From NCBI GenBank assembly GCA_017472105.1, contig JAFUQY010000237.1, positions 1 to 8,328 of the forward strand: a stretch of DNA of 8,328 nt, in the 5' to 3' direction. Every line of letters starts with the position of its first letter. Positions within the stretch are counted from its first letter, which is position 1. A model generated the notes under the pieces. It was not told where the DNA came from. It ran no database searches and worked only from the letters and a program-made list of their open reading frames with translations. Source of the DNA: Clostridia bacterium. Lineage in GTDB: Bacteria; Bacillota_A; Clostridia; Oscillospirales; CAG-272. Below are positions 5,884-8,328 of this stretch, in pieces. A program made the translations under genes and the position numbers.

Positions 5884-6837
5884 TCACACCTCAACGCGGC
5901 AGTACATGACGGATCTGCGCTTGTACGTGAAGGTGATGTGCAGCCCGCCGTCCTCATAAATCACCGCCGGATAGGAAAATTCGCCTTCCCCGTCCTGTTG
6001 GCGTGTCGCCAGATCCATCTCTTTCACCCAAGTTTCGCCGTCGTCGTGCGAGAGATAGAGCGAGATCGGTGAACGCGCGCCCCAGTTGTCCCCGACGGGA
6101 TTGCAGACGAGCGCGAGCGTGCCGTCATCCATCCGGGCAAGGTCAATACCGCTGTTGTTGTTCGGCATCGACGTCGGGTATGGAGCTGACCATGTGCATC
6201 CCAGATCCGCCGAATCGGTGCGGTAGATGTACCCAGACGCCGACCGGAGCAGGGCATGCACCCCGGTTTCACTCTCCCACAGCGTCGGCTGGATCAGCTT
6301 CACGCTGTCATCGTTGATGTAGTCCGTTCTCTCCCATGTGCCGCCGCCGTCAGATGAACGGTCAAAGAACACGCGCCACGATGCACCGCCGGGCGTTTCG
6401 TGGGATGCTCCCGCAATCAGCACGCCGTCGGAGAGCAGAATCGGCTTGTTCTTCACGGGTCCTCGTCCGCCGGAGGTGTCACCCGGGATCAGCTCGCGCT
6501 CGTCCGACCAGATGCCGTTCTCCAGTGTGCGCACAAACGTCTGCCATCCCGCAATCTCCGCGCCGCGCTTGTACCAGAGCAGAACACGTTTTCCTTCCTT
6601 ATATAATACCGGATTCCAGCAGGCGATGTTTCCGCCGGGAGATACCATCCGCGCCTCACACCAGCCGTCACTTTTGCGCACCGCATGCCAGATTTCCACG
6701 TCGTCCGCTTTTTCGTGTGTCCCGCCGAACCATGCCGCGTGAATCTCACCGTCAAGGCGGATCAGGGTTGAGGCATGGCACTGCGGTGTTTTTCCGCCGT
6801 CCACGGGGTAAATCAGTTCTTTCGTCAGAAGCCGCAT
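5884..6837 (-). CDS. BNR/Asp-box beta-propeller protein of the sialidase superfamily
   Basis: The start at 6837 gives 317 residues and has GGAGG six bases upstream. A longer start at 6873 would sit inside the -10 element. Three canonical Asp boxes (SxDxGxTW) are seen: SSDGGGTW (161-168), SADLGCTW (209-216) and SHDDGETW (263-270), which define a six-bladed sialidase-type propeller. The N-terminal block CHASTLIRLDGEIHAAWFGG plus DDVEIW is the hallmark of the BNR_2-type proteins found in many bacteria and plants. The FRIP motif of true exo-sialidases is absent, so sialic acid is not a safe substrate. Other glycan or uronate-linked substrates are possible. No signal peptide is visible. It is the first gene of the operon. 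Its stop TGA is two bases from the next ATG, and its last codons carry that gene's ribosome binding site, so the pair is translationally coupled. Confidence 0.87.
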   Translation of the reverse strand: MRLLTKELIYPVDGGKTPQCHASTLIRLDGEIHAAWFGGTHEKADDVEIWHAVRKSDGWCEARMVSPGGNIACWNPVLYKEGKRVLLWYKRGAEIAGWQTFVRTLENGIWSDERELIPGDTSGGRGPVKNKPILLSDGVLIAGASHETPGGASWRVFFDRSSDGGGTWERTDYINDDSVKLIQPTLWESETGVHALLRSASGYIYRTDSADLGCTWSAPYPTSMPNNNSGIDLARMDDGTLALVCNPVGDNWGARSPISLYLSHDDGETWVKEMDLATRQQDGEGEFSYPAVIYEDGGLHITFTYKRRSVMYCRVEV

Positions 6838-6897
6838 AAAAAACCTCCGCTGTGTCCTGTGATTTTTGTTCATTATATCACAGAAAGTGCGGAGGTT
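6838..6897 (-). terminator. Terminator of the XRE gene whose 3' arm is the next gene's ribosome binding site
   Basis: On the minus strand AACCTCCGC (6897-6889) pairs perfectly with GCGGAGGTT (6850-6842), which runs into six T (6843-6838). Inside, CTGTGAT (6883-6877) pairs perfectly with ATCACAG (6863-6857), extendable by a G-U and a U-A pair, around a 13-base loop. The hairpin lies 27 bases after the XRE stop at 6924. GGAGG within the 3' arm is also the ribosome binding site of the gene at 6837, so RNA entering from upstream would either terminate or hide that site. Confidence 0.7.
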
Positions 6898-6901
6898 GCA
6901 A
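6872..6901 (-). promoter_or_regulatory. Operon promoter nested in the terminator hairpin
   Basis: TTGCAA (6901-6896) and TATAAT (6877-6872) are separated by 18 bases, with an extended -10 TGA. The predicted transcription start, near 6865, falls in the loop of the hairpin at 6842-6897. RNA from this promoter would therefore lack the 5' arm and leave the ribosome binding site at 6848-6844 free. The untranslated leader would be about 28 bases. The dyad also overlaps both promoter boxes and could be an operator. Confidence 0.7.
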
Positions 6902-6923
6902 TGGGTTTTGGGGTATATTTTAC

Positions 6924-7907
6924 TTAAATTTCATCTTCGCCGTACTTTTTCAGCAGCTCCCGGAACGACGCATCCTCACGCAGAGCGGCGAAGCGCGGGT
7001 TGTTCCGGTACCAGTCCCACACCATGTGCACCAGACTGCGGTTGACGTACCAGCCGTCCATGAAATTCTCCTTCACGCCGTCGGGAACCCCGGGAATCGC
7101 CGCATCAGAGCGCATCATTTCGTCAAATCTGCCGTAGTATTCCAGCGTCTTGCGCAGATATCCCGCCGAGGCACTGTAATTTCCTGCCCATGCATGGAAT
7201 TTCGCGAGATCGCCGTACGCTTCCCCGATGAACTTCGTCATGGGCGTGTATCCCACCTCATCGAGAGCTGTTTCCAGCAGTCGGATGAGTTTTTCCGTCG
7301 CCGCAGTTTTCTCACCGATCGGTTTGTCTGTGTACCAGATCGCCTTGAGGATTTTGTTCACCGTGAAGCCCGCCAGCTCGAAGATATTCAGGTGAAGCTG
7401 ACGGTGGAACTCCGGTGTGTCCTTCGCGAAGAGCTGTTCCGTGATCTGCGGACGTGCATCGTAGAACGACGGAAATTTTCTGAGGATTTCCAGTGCTTTT
7501 TCCGTATCCCCCGATGCCCGCGCCAGCTTTGCCTTGATGTTCAGCCCGCTCAGCCGCAGCTCGTCATCAGTACACTCCTCCAGAATCCGCGTCGATATGG
7601 ATTCCAGTTCGTCCCGATGTGCAAGCAGATGCCCGGGATCGTTGTCCGCACTGCCGCCGGCGAGATTCCACATGTATGCCACCACAATCCGCCAGTGATT
7701 CGGAAAATCCCGATAGCCCTCCCGCAGAACCGCCGCCGCTTCGTCCCATCTGCATTCCGCATTCAGTCGGTGGCAGTCGTCCAGAATCTGCTGTGCAAGC
7801 TGTTCGTTCTTTGCCGCATCCAGTCCCAGCAGTTCATCCGTCGTGACACCGAAGTAGGATGCCAGCGGAATGACCAGCGTGATATCGGGATAGGTTTCGC
7901 CCGTATC
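6924..7907 (-). pseudogene. XRE-family regulator with TPR-like C-terminus, N-terminus removed by insertion
   Basis: The readable product is 327 residues. It begins abruptly at DTGETYPDITLVIPLASYFG followed by VTTDELLGLDAAKNE, the last part of an XRE helix-turn-helix domain. In intact relatives this comes after ~30-40 residues that include the recognition helix and a W-[DE] pair. Upstream of the GAT codon at 7907 the frame reaches a TAG within nine bases, and no start codon with a ribosome binding site exists. The rest (about residues 30-315) is helical with repeat-like pairs (AVLREGYRDFPNHWRI, ALEILRKFPSFYDARPQ, YGDLAKFHAWAGNYSASAGY), typical of TPR-like sensor tails. An internal GTG at 7685 could only give a piece without the DNA-binding domain. 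It lies immediately upstream of the carbohydrate operon in the same orientation and may have regulated it. The break is explained by the recombinase-bearing element at 7908. Confidence 0.72.
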
Positions 7908-7933
7908 ACATAGCTAAAGATATATTTCTCATA
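7908..7933. other. Putative terminal sequence (att end) of a serine-recombinase element
   Basis: This AT-rich 26-bp stretch separates the recombinase stop codon from the point where the XRE reading frame resumes. On the minus strand the border reads ...GCTATGT then GATACGGGCG, so a GA dinucleotide (7907-7906) sits exactly at the resumption of homology. Large serine recombinases of the TnpX/TndX group are known to recombine at GA dinucleotides and to have the recombinase gene close to an element end. The element would extend rightward beyond the window. The exact crossover base is inference. Confidence 0.55.
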
Positions 7934-8328
7934 TTACTCAATCTTCCCGATGAAGCGGTAGAAAATCTCAATCTCCTGTTCTTTCGTCCCGTCCTCACCC
8001 TTGACAGACTCATGAATCACAATCTTCTCAATCAGCGTATTCAGCAGTTCAGCCGTCAGCTCCGTAGGATGAGCATACTGCTTGACAAGCTCAATCCACT
8101 TCGCAGCATCTGCTTCAGTCTGCTTGGTGGTTTCAAGTTCAGTCCTGAGTGATTGAATCTTCTCGTCTAACTCCTGCTGCTCCGTCTGATACTTCTGCGA
8201 CATCATGTTGAAGTTGTACTCTGTGATTCTGCCGGATGTCCAGTCTTCGTACAGCCGCATGAACAGCCGGTCAACCTCGGATTTCCGTTTCTCCGCCTTT
8301 GCCAGCTCAGAAGAACGCTTTTTGCTGG
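7934..8328 (-). CDS. Large serine recombinase, C-terminal part (5' end outside window)
   Basis: The frame is open to the right edge, giving about 131 C-terminal residues. They begin KKRSSELAKAEKRKSEVDRL and continue FMRLYEDWTSGRITEYNFNM, then a coiled-coil stretch (QKYQTEQQELDEKIQSLRTEL). The end is ELTAELLNTLIEKIVIHESV...EIEIFYRFIGKIE. That order (coiled-coil insert, LIEKIVIHE, terminal beta segment) is the DUF4368-type end of large serine recombinases found on clostridial transposons and ICEs. The catalytic resolvase domain and its Ser are outside the window. The enzyme would cut and rejoin element ends. The stop at 7934 is only 26 bases from the broken XRE gene, consistent with the recombinase gene sitting at the element's edge. 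Confidence 0.88.
   Translation of the reverse strand, partial: SKKRSSELAKAEKRKSEVDRLFMRLYEDWTSGRITEYNFNMMSQKYQTEQQELDEKIQSLRTELETTKQTEADAAKWIELVKQYAHPTELTAELLNTLIEKIVIHESVKGEDGTKEQEIEIFYRFIGKIE

Noticed and set aside
4157..5959. 600-codon open frame on the plus strand opposite the lipoprotein and BNR genes
   Set aside because: It is an antisense shadow of GC-rich coding DNA: it is His/Arg/Val-rich with no recognisable fold, while the minus strand has clear domains and ribosome binding sites.
6857..6883. CTGTGAT...ATCACAG as a CRP-type binding site
   Set aside because: The spacing between TGTGA and TCACA is 15 bases rather than the required 6, and the pairing is explained by the terminator stem.
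6852..7913. 353-codon open frame on the plus strand opposite the XRE gene
   Set aside because: Composition is typical of a reverse-strand shadow; it would also start inside the operon promoter hairpin.
1700..8328. CRISPR array, tRNA or rRNA genes
   Set aside because: No regularly spaced direct repeats and no cloverleaf-like or rRNA-like segments were seen on either strand.

Overview
The window looks like a piece of a gut-type Clostridia (Bacillota) chromosome or MAG contig. Support comes from strong AGGAGG-type ribosome binding sites, TATAAT promoters, a large serine recombinase with a DUF4368-like C-terminus, excisionase-type and winged-helix genes of the kind carried by clostridial integrative elements, and an XRE regulator with a TPR-like tail. 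Apart from the first gene, every gene reads leftward (minus strand).

Region 1 (1-1700) is accessory DNA. It holds the C-terminus of a PLD-domain protein (plus strand), a convergent terminator, a frameshifted HTH gene and an excisionase-like gene in a tight leftward operon, a possible 11-residue leader peptide, a control region of repeated GTAACTGCC motifs and a palindrome, and a 113-bp MITE-like element with 17-bp terminal inverted repeats.

Region 2 (1700-6900) is a compact four-gene leftward operon, apparently for carbohydrate breakdown. In transcription order it encodes a BNR/Asp-box (sialidase-superfamily) protein, a lipoprotein with a beta-sandwich and a right-handed beta-helix (GH28/GH49-like), an FAD-dependent oxidoreductase (FAD_oxidored type), and a second, apparently cytoplasmic, GH28-like beta-helix protein. 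Gaps are 2, 10 and 9 bp. Its promoter lies inside the hairpin of the terminator of the gene upstream, and the 3' arm of that hairpin is the first gene's ribosome binding site. This is the most distinctive signal in the window. The substrate cannot be read from sequence; the beta-helix folds suggest a plant or host polysaccharide.

Region 3 (6900-8328) holds an XRE-TPR regulator gene missing its N-terminus. It is cut at a GA dinucleotide beside a 26-bp AT-rich spacer and then the 3' end of a large serine recombinase gene that runs off the right edge. The simplest reading is that a TnpX/TndX-type element inserted into the regulator, so the catabolic operon lies between mobile DNA on both sides.

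All assignments rest on reading motifs by eye; no homology search was run.
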